NCBI RefSeq assembly: GCF_008806775.1
Contig: NZ_WAEM01000003.1
Location: forward strand, 186,001-250,000
DNA from: Flavobacterium luteum
GTDB taxonomy: Bacteria; Bacteroidota; Bacteroidia; Flavobacteriales; Flavobacteriaceae
Reading direction: 5' to 3'
Length of the DNA: 64,000 nucleotides
A model generated the notes under the pieces. It was not told the origin of the DNA. It saw only the letters and a program-made list of their open reading frames with translations, and searched no databases. Position numbers and translations under genes: made by a program. Below, piece by piece: positions 16,491-24,736 of the stretch (the first letter of the stretch is position 1; each line of letters begins with the position of its first letter).

Positions 16491-19133
16491 TTATTTTTTT
16501 ATAACCCTTTGTATTTGTTCTTCTCCATTTTCAAGTTTCATTTGTAAAAAATAAAGACCAGAACTTAAATTACTTACATCAATTGCGTTTTCAATTGGTT
16601 TTCCTTGTTGTAAAACTGCTCCTTGGATATTCGTAATTTTAAAATTCCGAATAGCCGATGGGGAACTAATTTGGAGAATATCAGATACTGGATTAGGATA
16701 CACAACCAATTTGGTTTTAGAGTTTTCAGGGTTTGACATTCTTGCAGCCGCCCCCCATGTGTAAGAATAGCCGTCAGTTTTGTTTAATAAATCAGGGGTT
16801 TGATTCGCTGATCCGGTTTTGCCATTATTGAAAACAATATTTACCGACGTTGGCCCTACTATAGTGTATTTATAAAATCCATTTACATCGGCAACCATTC
16901 TGATTCCAGGCCAAGTAGTATTGGCTACACTACCTGTAGGTAATGCGTTCCAATAATGAATTCTAGGAATAACTGTGCCCCAGGTGGTTGGCGGTTTAAA
17001 ATATACAGTTAGAGTTGTTGAACATCTATTTGTTGGTGCAGTAGCCAGCCAGCCATTGTCATAATATCTGATGCCGGCGGTTGCACTTAAGTCAGCAGTT
17101 TGTAGGGTTCCGTCATTAAAAATTATATTTGAAGCACTTACAGTTGATGGGAACGTAAATCTATACCAACTTCCACAATCTAAAGTCATTGCTACACCGG
17201 GCCAAGTAACAGCAGGAGCTGTTCCGGTAACACCCCAGTAAAAGATTTTGACAGCCGTACTCCAATTAGATGGTTTTTTGAAATAAACTGTAAAAGTAGT
17301 TGGAGCAGAAAAAGTATATACTTGAGTTGCTACAGCAGAACTAGTTCCAGCTGTGTTTCTTACAAATGCTTTTAAAGTGGTTGTACTTGTTATAGCTAAT
17401 GATTTTGTTCCTACAGCAGATAAAGAAGCAGTAGTTGGAGTTGTACCATTTAATGTATAAAAAATGGTTGAGGTTGAATTGTTTGCAGTTAAAACAACAT
17501 TAACTGTTGACCCAGTAAAGAATGTACCTCCAACGGGAGCGATAGTCAAAGCAGGAACATCTACTACTGGAGTAGAAAACGAATAAACTTGAGTTGACAC
17601 AGCAGAACTTACATTTGCTGTATTTGTTACCAATGCTTTTAAAGTGGTTGTACTTGTTATAGCTAATGATTTTGTTCCTACAGCAGATAAAGAAGCAGTA
17701 GTTGGTGTTGAACCATCTAAGGTGTAAAATATTGTTGAAGTTGAATTATTAGCAGTTAGAACAACATTAACAGTCGATCCAGTAACAAAAGTACCGCCAA
17801 TTGGAGCGATTGTCAAACTAGGAACATCTACTACTACCGTTGTTTTATCCCAAACAGCATAGTCTACACCTGATGTTTTTAAAGTCCAGCCAGTGCCAGG
17901 ATTCCATAAACCAGGACCAATTTTCACAACTACTTTATTATCGATAGTAGCGGAGTAAAATCCAATTGTATTTGAAACTACAACAGAACTATAAGCATTG
18001 ATTCCATTTGATTTTCGAATCGCCATTAGGTTATCAATAGCGGTTTTATTAGCAGTATAAACTACAGTAACACCGTCTTTCTGATAAGTCCCTCCGTAGT
18101 AGTGAGGAAAAAAAACACAAGGCATTCCAGGATGAGTAAGAATATAGGCATACCCTTTCATGATGTTGTCACTAGTTACAAAACTACCAGGCTTAACAAA
18201 TGTATCATGATTATCTATAAAAGTCACAGCTTTGTCAGCATAGCCAAATTGTCCAGCCAAGCCAGGATAACCAGCCAAAGCACCATAATTACCATTATTA
18301 ATGGCGGGTTGTAGGGCATTATAATATAAACTGAAATCAAATGCAGCAGATTTTCCTCCAGTTCCATCTATCCAAGATTTTAATGTAGCCGTATTCCCAT
18401 CCCAATATTCACCCACCGAAGCATATGGAGTAGACGAATTAACATAATCACCAAAAAAGCCAGCAGAAAAACCTTTAGCAACATCCCATCTCCAACTATC
18501 AAAGCCTAAACCTTTTAATCGAGTAAGGTATTCTTTAACCCCGTTTTGAACTTGTAAATTGGTGTGATCTAAATCTCTTCCGCCATTAAAATCTTCCCCA
18601 GTATCCGGAGTTCCACAAGGCCTAGCTCCTGATATTGTTCCAAAATTTGCTTCGTCAGTACTTGTTATAGAACTGCAATCCCATGTTGGATTGGTAAAAT
18701 CGGTCCAATTGGTTGTTCCTCCTCTATGATTTACAACAATATCAGCCATTGGATGAATTCTAGGGGTACTAGTATTCATAGCGGTTAATAAAGCTCTTAA
18801 TTGAGTTTCTGTTCCATACGAAGTTTGAGAAAAGTTAAATAATTCGGTGGGGATATATCCAACACCACCTGTAGACTTACTTGGTGGCGGTAACCAAATT
18901 ACATTGAAACCAGAAGCAGCATAACCGCTAGTTCGGTTTTTCAAGAAATTATAGAGTCCGCCTTCTGATGAAACAGAAGCTTGTGTATGAACATCCCAGC
19001 CAAAAGCCTGAAACATAATATCATTTACGTTTGCAGCTGATTGCGCTATAACTTTTGAGTTAAAAGAAGTGCTAAAAAATAGCAACAATATTAGTAGACT
19101 TTTAATAAATAATTTTAATTTTTCTGATTTCAT
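16491..19133 (-). CDS. Secreted alpha-amylase (GH13) with two CHB_HEX repeats, two starch-binding modules and a T9SS sorting domain
   Basis: 880-residue exported enzyme cutting alpha-1,4 links in starch. A signal peptide (residues 8-30) is followed by the GH13 barrel: nucleophile D217 in WRWDVAKG, acid/base E242 in GEYWDG, D310 in FIDNHD, and H137 in VVNHRG. Two chitobiase-C-like repeats (FYTLDGSTPTTAS and FYTLNGTTPTTAS) cover about 438-613. Two starch-binding modules of the CBM26 kind follow (TVYFKKPSNW near 618 and TVYFKPPTTW near 711). A type IX secretion sorting domain ends the protein (KLVVYPNPVSDIL, then LYFLQMKLENGEEQIQRVIKK as two parts). Secretion through T9SS to the surface or medium is expected. 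A CG-centred palindrome lies upstream at 19248. Confidence 0.95.
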   Translation of the reverse strand: MKSEKLKLFIKSLLILLLFFSTSFNSKVIAQSAANVNDIMFQAFGWDVHTQASVSSEGGLYNFLKNRTSGYAASGFNVIWLPPPSKSTGGVGYIPTELFNFSQTSYGTETQLRALLTAMNTSTPRIHPMADIVVNHRGGTTNWTDFTNPTWDCSSITSTDEANFGTISGARPCGTPDTGEDFNGGRDLDHTNLQVQNGVKEYLTRLKGLGFDSWRWDVAKGFSAGFFGDYVNSSTPYASVGEYWDGNTATLKSWIDGTGGKSAAFDFSLYYNALQPAINNGNYGALAGYPGLAGQFGYADKAVTFIDNHDTFVKPGSFVTSDNIMKGYAYILTHPGMPCVFFPHYYGGTYQKDGVTVVYTANKTAIDNLMAIRKSNGINAYSSVVVSNTIGFYSATIDNKVVVKIGPGLWNPGTGWTLKTSGVDYAVWDKTTVVVDVPSLTIAPIGGTFVTGSTVNVVLTANNSTSTIFYTLDGSTPTTASLSAVGTKSLAITSTTTLKALVTNTANVSSAVSTQVYSFSTPVVDVPALTIAPVGGTFFTGSTVNVVLTANNSTSTIFYTLNGTTPTTASLSAVGTKSLAITSTTTLKAFVRNTAGTSSAVATQVYTFSAPTTFTVYFKKPSNWSTAVKIFYWGVTGTAPAVTWPGVAMTLDCGSWYRFTFPSTVSASNIIFNDGTLQTADLSATAGIRYYDNGWLATAPTNRCSTTLTVYFKPPTTWGTVIPRIHYWNALPTGSVANTTWPGIRMVADVNGFYKYTIVGPTSVNIVFNNGKTGSANQTPDLLNKTDGYSYTWGAAARMSNPENSKTKLVVYPNPVSDILQISSPSAIRNFKITNIQGAVLQQGKPIENAIDVSNLSSGLYFLQMKLENGEEQIQRVIKK
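17365..17705 (-). repeat. Direct repeat inside the amylase gene (two identical 74-base stretches)
   Basis: Positions 17365-17438 and 17632-17705 are identical over 74 bases and lie 267 bases (89 codons) apart. They encode matching parts of the two CHB_HEX repeats. The surrounding bases are similar but diverged, which suggests a duplication kept alike by recombination. Confidence 0.85.
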
Positions 19134-19247
19134 AAATAAGTTTAATTTAGGTTAAGGTTTATTTAATTTTTTATGAAATTAATATTTTTTTTCAATTTTT
19201 TATACAATAAATTTTTATTTAAGGCATTTTAATGTGTAAAATTTAAA

Positions 19248-19261
19248 CTATAACGTTATAG
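19248..19261. promoter_or_regulatory. Perfect 14-base palindrome CTATAACGTTATAG, candidate operator
   Basis: CTATAACGTTATAG is a perfect palindrome with a central CG, the form usual for LacI-family operators. It lies 115 bases upstream of the amylase start and about 150 bases upstream of the flavin reductase. Binding by a maltose regulator is inference; no LacI-type gene is in the window. Confidence 0.45.
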
Positions 19262-19408
19262 CTCCGTGTATTGTTGATAAATAAATAATTATAAATTCAT
19301 AATATAAATGCTCAGACAATCAGCATTTTAATAATTAGGAAATAAAAGTAATCTAGTGCTTAAATAAAGTGCCTTGTTTTTCGTTATTTTTGTATAAACA
19401 GTAATTGT

Positions 19409-20284
19409 ATGATAAGTGTAGAGCCAAAAGATTTATCACTAGCCAAACTTCAAGATTATTTACAGGGCGCAGTGGCTCCAAGGCCAATAGCTTTTGCTAG
19501 TACGATTAGCAAAAAGGGAAAACCTAACTTATCTCCATTTAGTTTTTTTAATGTCTTTAGTTCGAACCCGCCAATACTGATTTTTTCCCCAGCAAGGCGT
19601 GTTAGAGACAATACTGTAAAACATACTTTAATAAATGCCGAAGCTACTCGTGAAGTGGTCATAAATGTTGTAAATTTTGATATTGTTCAGCAAATGTCAT
19701 TGGCAAGTACAGAATATCCTGAGGGGGTAAACGAATTTTTGAAATCTGGTTTAACCCAAATCCCTTCAGATATTGTAAAACCATATAGGGTTAAAGAATC
19801 TCCTATACAGTTTGAATGTAAAGTCAATGACATCATAAGCCTTGGGAATCAAGGTGGAGCCGGAAATTTAGTTATTTGTGAAGTTTTGAAAATACATATC
19901 GATGAAACTATTTTAGATGACAATGGAATAATTGACCCATATAAAATAGATTTAGTTTCTAGAATGGGAGGCAATTGGTATTCACGTTCCAATAAAGGCT
20001 TGTTTGAAGTCCCAAAACCCTTAGCTACTTTTGGGATTGGTGTTGATGCTATTCCAGATTTTATTAAAGAAAGTGCTGTTTTTGATGGAAATGATTTAGG
20101 ATTATTAGGAAATATAGAATCCTTGCCTACAAACAAAGAAGTTGCTATATTTGTAAAACAAAATTTTGAACTGAAAGGTGTTTTAAGTGCTGATGATGAA
20201 GTAAAAAAACACCAATTAGCCAAAAAATATTTAGATAAAAATGAAGTGCTTACCGCTTGGAAGGTGCTTTTGTCAAAACAATAA
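19409..20284 (+). CDS. Flavin reductase family protein
   Basis: 291-residue cytoplasmic protein with the FMN-binding split-barrel fold of the flavin reductase family. The FMN-binding part is seen near residues 16-60 (GAVAPRPIAFASTISKKG and SPFSFFNVFSSNPPIL), with VIN and SSTEYPEGVNEF-like elements around residues 87-110. Family members reduce free flavins with NAD(P)H or hold FMN as a cofactor, but the substrate is not known. The C-terminal third (from about 205) is an extension also found in Bacteroidota homologues. The DUF3127 gene follows after 10 bases, so they are probably co-transcribed. A TATTTTTG box lies at 19385-19392. Confidence 0.85.
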   Translation: MISVEPKDLSLAKLQDYLQGAVAPRPIAFASTISKKGKPNLSPFSFFNVFSSNPPILIFSPARRVRDNTVKHTLINAEATREVVINVVNFDIVQQMSLASTEYPEGVNEFLKSGLTQIPSDIVKPYRVKESPIQFECKVNDIISLGNQGGAGNLVICEVLKIHIDETILDDNGIIDPYKIDLVSRMGGNWYSRSNKGLFEVPKPLATFGIGVDAIPDFIKESAVFDGNDLGLLGNIESLPTNKEVAIFVKQNFELKGVLSADDEVKKHQLAKKYLDKNEVLTAWKVLLSKQ

Positions 20285-20294
20285 AATTTATATT

Positions 20295-20669
20295 ATGGAA
20301 ATTTCAGGAAAAGTAAAAGTAGTTGGAGCAGAACAACAAGTAAGCCCAACATTTAAGAAAAGAGAATTAGTTGTAACTACAGATGAGCAGTATCCTCAAA
20401 GTATTATGATTGAATTCGTTCAAGATAAAGCTGATTTATTAAATGCGATTTCAGTTGGTGAAAATGTAAAAGTTTCTATCAATTTAGGTGGAAGAGAATG
20501 GGTTAATCCTCAAGGGGAAACTAAGTATTTTAATTCGATTAAAGGTTGGAGAATCGAAAAATTAGCCTCTGAAGCACCGCAAACTCAAGTACCTCCAATG
20601 CCTGCAGCAGCAGCATTTGAGCCAGCTGCGAATTTTACTGAGGAAGAACATGATGATTTGCCTTTTTAA
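20295..20669 (+). CDS. DUF3127 family protein
   Basis: 124-residue protein of the DUF3127 family, common in Bacteroidota. Residues 1-100 form a beta-rich domain with an OB-fold feel (EISGKVKVVGAEQQV, LVVTTDEQYPQSIMIEFVQD, SINLGGREW). The tail is acidic and Pro/Ala rich and ends DDLPF, strikingly like the C-terminal acidic DDDIPF tip of single-stranded DNA-binding proteins. That similarity is visible in the sequence; a role in DNA binding or in recruiting repair proteins is inference. The ATG at 20295 is chosen over an upstream in-frame ATG at 20241 that lies inside the flavin reductase gene. Confidence 0.85.
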   Translation: MEISGKVKVVGAEQQVSPTFKKRELVVTTDEQYPQSIMIEFVQDKADLLNAISVGENVKVSINLGGREWVNPQGETKYFNSIKGWRIEKLASEAPQTQVPPMPAAAAFEPAANFTEEEHDDLPF

Positions 20670-20697
20670 GCTTTAGGAAAAGAAACTAATAAACTTT

Positions 20698-21426
20698 TTA
20701 GTTCCGAATTAATAAACCTATGCCATATTGATTTCCAATTTGCGGAAAAAGTATTGCATGGGTTTTCTTTTTGCCAAAAGACATCGATTGAAAGGGATTC
20801 CAATATGAAACAGCCAATCCTACACCAAGACCAATTCCTGCTCCAGTAAGCACGTCTGAAGTATAATGTTTGTTATTGGCAATTCTTAATATTCCGGTTG
20901 CTGAAGCAAATAGAAAACCACTGTTAGCATACCAAACATTAGAGTCTTTATATTCATAGAACAATAATGAAGCATTTGTAAAAGCTAAAGCAGTATGACC
21001 AGAAGGAAAACTTCCGTTATCAGATAAATCGGGTCTTTCTTCTTTAAAAGTTCTTTTCATTGAAAACACAATTCCATACGTAATTACGTTTGAAATAGTA
21101 ATATTCAATGTTTGATTTTTAAACTCGGTTTTAGATTTAAAACCTAAATAATTTCCACCATAAATTTGAGCAATAGGAGTAAACAATAAAAAATCATCAA
21201 CATTACTTTTAAAATTAGTTCCAGTTGTATTTCTAATATCTTTTTGTAAATTTATATTTAAGGGAGTGTCTTTCAGTAAAAAACCACTAGTAATTAAAGC
21301 CGCTGGTGCAATAAATTGTTTATAGGATAGCTTATTGTGAGTTTTTATTGATGAAAGAGTATCGTTTCGTTGTGCATTTCCATTAAAAAAAAGGAGTAAT
21401 AATATTGATAAAAAGTTCATTTTCAT
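20698..21426 (-). CDS. PAP2 superfamily phosphatase
   Basis: About 242 residues, exported or membrane-bound. The three-part phosphatase signature is present: KEERPDLSDNGSFPSGHTAL, with the RP and PSGH elements, and RIANNKHYTSD, with the third-motif Arg, His and Asp. PAP2 enzymes remove phosphate from lipid phosphates or undecaprenyl pyrophosphate; the substrate is not known here. Start: ATG at 21426 gives a normal signal peptide (MKMNFLSILLLLFFNGNAQ); the frame extends to 21477, but that would put an unusual hydrophobic stretch in front. It converges on the DUF3127 gene with 28 bases between stops. Confidence 0.83.
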   Translation of the reverse strand: MKMNFLSILLLLFFNGNAQRNDTLSSIKTHNKLSYKQFIAPAALITSGFLLKDTPLNINLQKDIRNTTGTNFKSNVDDFLLFTPIAQIYGGNYLGFKSKTEFKNQTLNITISNVITYGIVFSMKRTFKEERPDLSDNGSFPSGHTALAFTNASLLFYEYKDSNVWYANSGFLFASATGILRIANNKHYTSDVLTGAGIGLGVGLAVSYWNPFQSMSFGKKKTHAILFPQIGNQYGIGLLIRN

Positions 21427-21542
21427 TTTTATATATGCATTTAAACATAATAAAATCAATCTAAAGAAGTTTTCCATGAAAACAATTATAGTTTAAATTT
21501 GCAACTAATGTAAAGTTTTTATTCACTCAATATGCCATTGTA

Positions 21543-22190
21543 TTGTATTTTTTAACCAAAGAATTGTATTTCCCGCCAGTAGAAGAGGCGTCTTTCGAAG
21601 GGATCTTAGCTGTAGGAGGCGATTTGTCTACAGAACGATTGTTGCTGGCTTATAGAAGTGGAGTTTTTCCATGGTTTTCTGATGATGAGCCCATTCTTTG
21701 GTGGTCGCCTTCGGAAAGAATGGTAGTTAATCCTCACAATTATAAAGTGTCTAAAAGTATCAGGAACATTCTTAACAGAGACCTCTTTAAGATAACGATG
21801 AATAAAGATTTCGAAGCCGTAATTTATAATTGTCAAAAAATAGAAAGGAAAGGTCAAGTTGATACTTGGATTACAGATGACATTATTGAATCCTACACAA
21901 AACTACACCAGTTAGGAAAAGCGATATCTTTTGAAGTTTGGCAAAATGACGAATTAGTAGGGGGGTTATATGGTGTAGATTTAGGTCATGTTTTTTGTGG
22001 TGAAAGTATGTTTTCAAAAGTTTCGAATGCAAGTAAAGTTGCTTTTGTAATGCTAGTCGAATATTTAAAAGAAAACAACTATGTTTTATTAGATTGTCAA
22101 TTGCACAATGATTATTTAGAGCAATTAGGGGCTTTTGAAATTTCTAGAAATGCGTTTATGCGGATATTAAATGCCAAGAAAACAAATTAG
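21543..22190 (+). CDS. aat: Leucyl/phenylalanyl-tRNA-protein transferase
   Basis: 215-residue enzyme that attaches Leu or Phe to N-terminal Arg/Lys of proteins, marking them for ClpAP. The signature FPWFSDDEPILWWSPSERMV (residues 43-62) and the later GGLYGVDLGHVFCGESMFS (about 140-158) and DCQLHNDYLEQLGA are family hallmarks. The start is a TTG at 21543: no in-frame ATG precedes the conserved N-terminus, and MYFLTKELYFPP matches relatives. A TAAATTTG box lies at 21494-21501. Its stop codon overlaps that of the convergent tag gene by 3 bases. Confidence 0.93.
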   Translation: MYFLTKELYFPPVEEASFEGILAVGGDLSTERLLLAYRSGVFPWFSDDEPILWWSPSERMVVNPHNYKVSKSIRNILNRDLFKITMNKDFEAVIYNCQKIERKGQVDTWITDDIIESYTKLHQLGKAISFEVWQNDELVGGLYGVDLGHVFCGESMFSKVSNASKVAFVMLVEYLKENNYVLLDCQLHNDYLEQLGAFEISRNAFMRILNAKKTN

Positions 22191-22747
22191 GTTCTTTTCC
22201 AACAATCTAACACATGGTCGTTTACCATACCTGTAGCTTGCATTTGCGCATAAACAACAGTAGAACCTACAAACTTGAATCCTCTTTTTTTTAAATCTCT
22301 GCTAATTGTATCTGAAAGTGATGTTGTAGCTGGAACTTCCGAAAGGGTTTTTATATTGTTAATTAAAGGTTTGCCATCAACAAATCCCCAAATATAGTTT
22401 GAAAAGGTGCTAAATTCTTCTTGTACATTTATAAAAGCGATAGCATTTGAAACAGCTGAGCGAATTTTGAGTTTATTTCTGATAATTCCTGAATCTAGGA
22501 CTAATTCCTGAATTTTATCTTCGTTATAAAGGGCTATTTTTTTATAATCAAAACCGTCAAAAGCTTTTCTAAAATTCTCTCTTTTGTTTAGAATAGTAAT
22601 CCAACTCAATCCAGCTTGAAAGGTTTCGAGAATTAAAAATTCAAATAAAGTTCTATCGTCATAAACGGGTACTCCCCATTCCTGATCGTGGTATTTTTTA
22701 TACAGCTCATTGGATAAACACCATTTGCATCTTACTTTTTCTGTCAT
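22187..22747 (-). CDS. tag: DNA-3-methyladenine glycosylase I
   Basis: 186-residue base-excision repair enzyme removing 3-methyladenine from alkylated DNA. The zinc-snap residues are in place: the N-terminal Cys in RCKWCLSNE, His in YHDQEWGVP, and the C-terminal His and Cys of NDHVLDCW. The aromatic base pocket EWGVPVYDDRTLFEFLILE is also typical. It converges with aat (overlapping stops) and starts one base after the YhhQ gene ends, so it probably shares that transcript. Confidence 0.93.
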   Translation of the reverse strand: MTEKVRCKWCLSNELYKKYHDQEWGVPVYDDRTLFEFLILETFQAGLSWITILNKRENFRKAFDGFDYKKIALYNEDKIQELVLDSGIIRNKLKIRSAVSNAIAFINVQEEFSTFSNYIWGFVDGKPLINNIKTLSEVPATTSLSDTISRDLKKRGFKFVGSTVVYAQMQATGMVNDHVLDCWKRT

Positions 22748-23395
22748 TTATTCTTTTGCTAAATATTTTTTAATAACATGATGTCCAAAATAAATTAATG
22801 GAGTTAAGACTACTGCAATAACCAACTTAAAAGTGTAACCCGTTAGTGCGGAGGTCATAAAAGTATTAAAATTGATTTTCCCGGGCAGCCAAAACGCTAT
22901 GCCTAAAACAATAAATGAATCGAAAAGCTGGGATATTATTGTTGAACCAGTAGTTCTTAACCAGATTTTTTGATCACCAGTTTTATTTTTAAAGAACCAA
23001 AATACAGTTACATCTATCAATTGTGAAACCAAAAACGCAATAATACTGCCCACAATAATCCACATACTTTGTCCAAAAACGGCGTGAAATTGTTCGTCAT
23101 TTACTGGGCTTATTCCTTTAGCTGCGGGTATTCCTATTGCTACTAATAAAATTAGAAATGCATAAGCAATTAAACAAGCAGTAATAATAGAGAGATTACG
23201 CACACCTTTTTCGCCAAAATATTCGTTTATTAAGTCCGTGGTTAAAAAAACAATGGGCCAAGGTAAAATACCAATACTCATTACAAAAGGACCAATTTGT
23301 ATTAATTTGCCGCCTATTAATTCTGCAGTTATGGCATTGGTGATAAAAATCCCAGCTAGAATTACAAAAACAAAGTCTTTACGGGTTTTAAACAT
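22748..23395 (-). CDS. Queuosine precursor transporter (YhhQ/QueT type)
   Basis: 215-residue integral membrane protein with about six hydrophobic segments. The family motif is clear: FLTTDLINEYFGEKGVRNL near residues 50-68, with IAFLVSQLIDVTVFWFFKNKTG near 120-141. YhhQ proteins import preQ0/preQ1, the precursors of the modified tRNA base queuosine, present in tRNA-Asp among others. The tRNA-Asp gene lies just upstream, which may be coincidence. Two hairpins separate it from the tRNA. It is followed immediately by tag. Confidence 0.87.
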   Translation of the reverse strand: MFKTRKDFVFVILAGIFITNAITAELIGGKLIQIGPFVMSIGILPWPIVFLTTDLINEYFGEKGVRNLSIITACLIAYAFLILLVAIGIPAAKGISPVNDEQFHAVFGQSMWIIVGSIIAFLVSQLIDVTVFWFFKNKTGDQKIWLRTTGSTIISQLFDSFIVLGIAFWLPGKINFNTFMTSALTGYTFKLVIAVVLTPLIYFGHHVIKKYLAKE

Positions 23396-23494
23396 ATTTT
23401 TTTGTTTTATTTAATTTTGGTTAAAACCATTAATTAGATTTCAAAAAATTGATACAGAACATTTTAAAAGTAGAAAATAAAATGTCTTTATATC

Positions 23495-23526
23495 AAAAAA
23501 GCTCTCCACAAAAGTGGACAGCTTTT
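23495..23526 (-). terminator. Rho-independent terminator-like hairpin
   Basis: AAAAGCT-C-TCCAC pairs with GTGGA-C-AGCTTTT around a short A loop, and read leftward six T follow. It stands 100 bases before the YhhQ start and 83 bases after the tRNA terminator, so it may end a short transcript in between. Confidence 0.65.
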
Positions 23527-23608
23527 CATTGGTCTAACTACTAAACCGTGCTAAGGGTTACAAAGCCTTAGCGAAAACAACACAACTATCTTAAATACTT
23601 TTTTTGGG

Positions 23609-23638
23609 CAAAAAAGGTTTCCATTTCTGAAAACCTTT
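23609..23638 (-). terminator. Terminator of tRNA-Asp
   Basis: AAAGGTTT (23613-23620) pairs with AAACCTTT (23631-23638), followed leftward by a T run. It lies 12 bases beyond the tRNA 3' end. Confidence 0.75.
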
Positions 23639-23649
23639 CCCAATTTTAG

Positions 23650-23723
23650 CGGTCTGGACGGGACTCGAACCCGCGACCCCGTGCGTGACAGGCACGTATT
23701 CTAACCAACTGAACTACCAAACC
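23650..23723 (-). tRNA. tRNA-Asp (GTC)
   Basis: Read leftward, the sequence folds as a full cloverleaf of 74 bases. The acceptor arm GGTTTGG pairs with CCAGACC (one G-T pair), the anticodon stem CGTGC/GCACG frames the loop CTGTCAC with anticodon GTC, and the T arm carries GGTTCGAGTCC. The discriminator base is G and the CCA end is not encoded. Confidence 0.95.
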
Positions 23724-23809
23724 TCTGCTTAATTGCGGTTGCAAATATACTATAGATTTTTATATTTGCAAACCTTTCTGAGAAAAATATTTTTTTAATT
23801 TATTAGTTA

Positions 23810-24736
23810 TTAACCAAAGCTTTGTTTCTCAATCAAGTATGTTGTTAGTATTTTTTCAAAATTAGCTCCAACATTTACAGAAACATACTTTATTTTGTTT
23901 TGTGCACAAGTTTGAGAAATTTTCTTAAAATAATCCTTCGCTTGTTTTTCGTAGGCTTCTTTTATTGTGTCGGCAAATATATTTACTTCATCACCTGTTT
24001 CTACATCAATAAATTTTCTTGGGCCATTGTCAAAATCAAAGTTCAATTCGGTTTTGTTATCAATGATGTGAAACAACACTACTTTATGTTTGTTGTGTTT
24101 TAAATGCTGCAGGGCATTAAACAGGGCTTCCTCTTTTTCCGATTGAAACATATCTGTAAAAAGCACAATCAAAGAGCGGCGATGCATTTTCTCTGCAATT
24201 TGATGTAAAAAAGTGATGGTATCGGTATTTTTTGTTGTTATTGGACTCTCAATAATACTTTCTAACTTGTTAAGTAACATTCTATGATGACGGTCACTTC
24301 CTTTTTCTGGCGCATAATATTCATAACTGTTAGAATATACGCTTAGCCCAACAGCATCGCGTTGTTTTTTTAGTAGATTCATTAGTACTGCCGAAGCCAA
24401 AACAGAAAATCCAATCTTACTTTCATAAAAAGGCTGTTCTTTTTTTAGTTTTGGATAATGCATTGAAGAGGAATTATCAATGATTAAGTGACATCGCAAA
24501 TTGGTTTCTTCTTCATATCGTTTAGTATAAAGTCTATCGGTTTTAGCAAATAATTTCCAATCCATGTGTTTGGTGCTTTCGCCTGAATTGTATACTTTAT
24601 GCTCGGCAAATTCAGCTGAAAAACCATGAAAAGGACTTTTGTGCATGCCAGAAATGAAACCTTCAACGACTTGATTAGCAAGCAATTCTAGGTGCTCAAA
24701 GCTGGAAATTTTTTCCTGTTGCGATTCGATGTTCAT
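23810..24736 (-). CDS. DUF58 domain-containing protein
   Basis: 308-residue protein of the DUF58 family. The hallmark region STKHMDWKLFAKTDRL (residues 53-68) followed by KRYEEETNLRCHLIIDNSSSM is present; the DNSSS part is the MIDAS-like motif (DxSxS) of a von Willebrand A fold. DUF58 proteins usually act with MoxR-type AAA ATPases and membrane vWA proteins (Bat cluster); none of those is seen here, though the operon may be partial. The start overlaps the end of the M1 peptidase gene by 4 bases, so the two are translationally coupled. Confidence 0.87.
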   Translation of the reverse strand: MNIESQQEKISSFEHLELLANQVVEGFISGMHKSPFHGFSAEFAEHKVYNSGESTKHMDWKLFAKTDRLYTKRYEEETNLRCHLIIDNSSSMHYPKLKKEQPFYESKIGFSVLASAVLMNLLKKQRDAVGLSVYSNSYEYYAPEKGSDRHHRMLLNKLESIIESPITTKNTDTITFLHQIAEKMHRRSLIVLFTDMFQSEKEEALFNALQHLKHNKHKVVLFHIIDNKTELNFDFDNGPRKFIDVETGDEVNIFADTIKEAYEKQAKDYFKKISQTCAQNKIKYVSVNVGANFEKILTTYLIEKQSFG

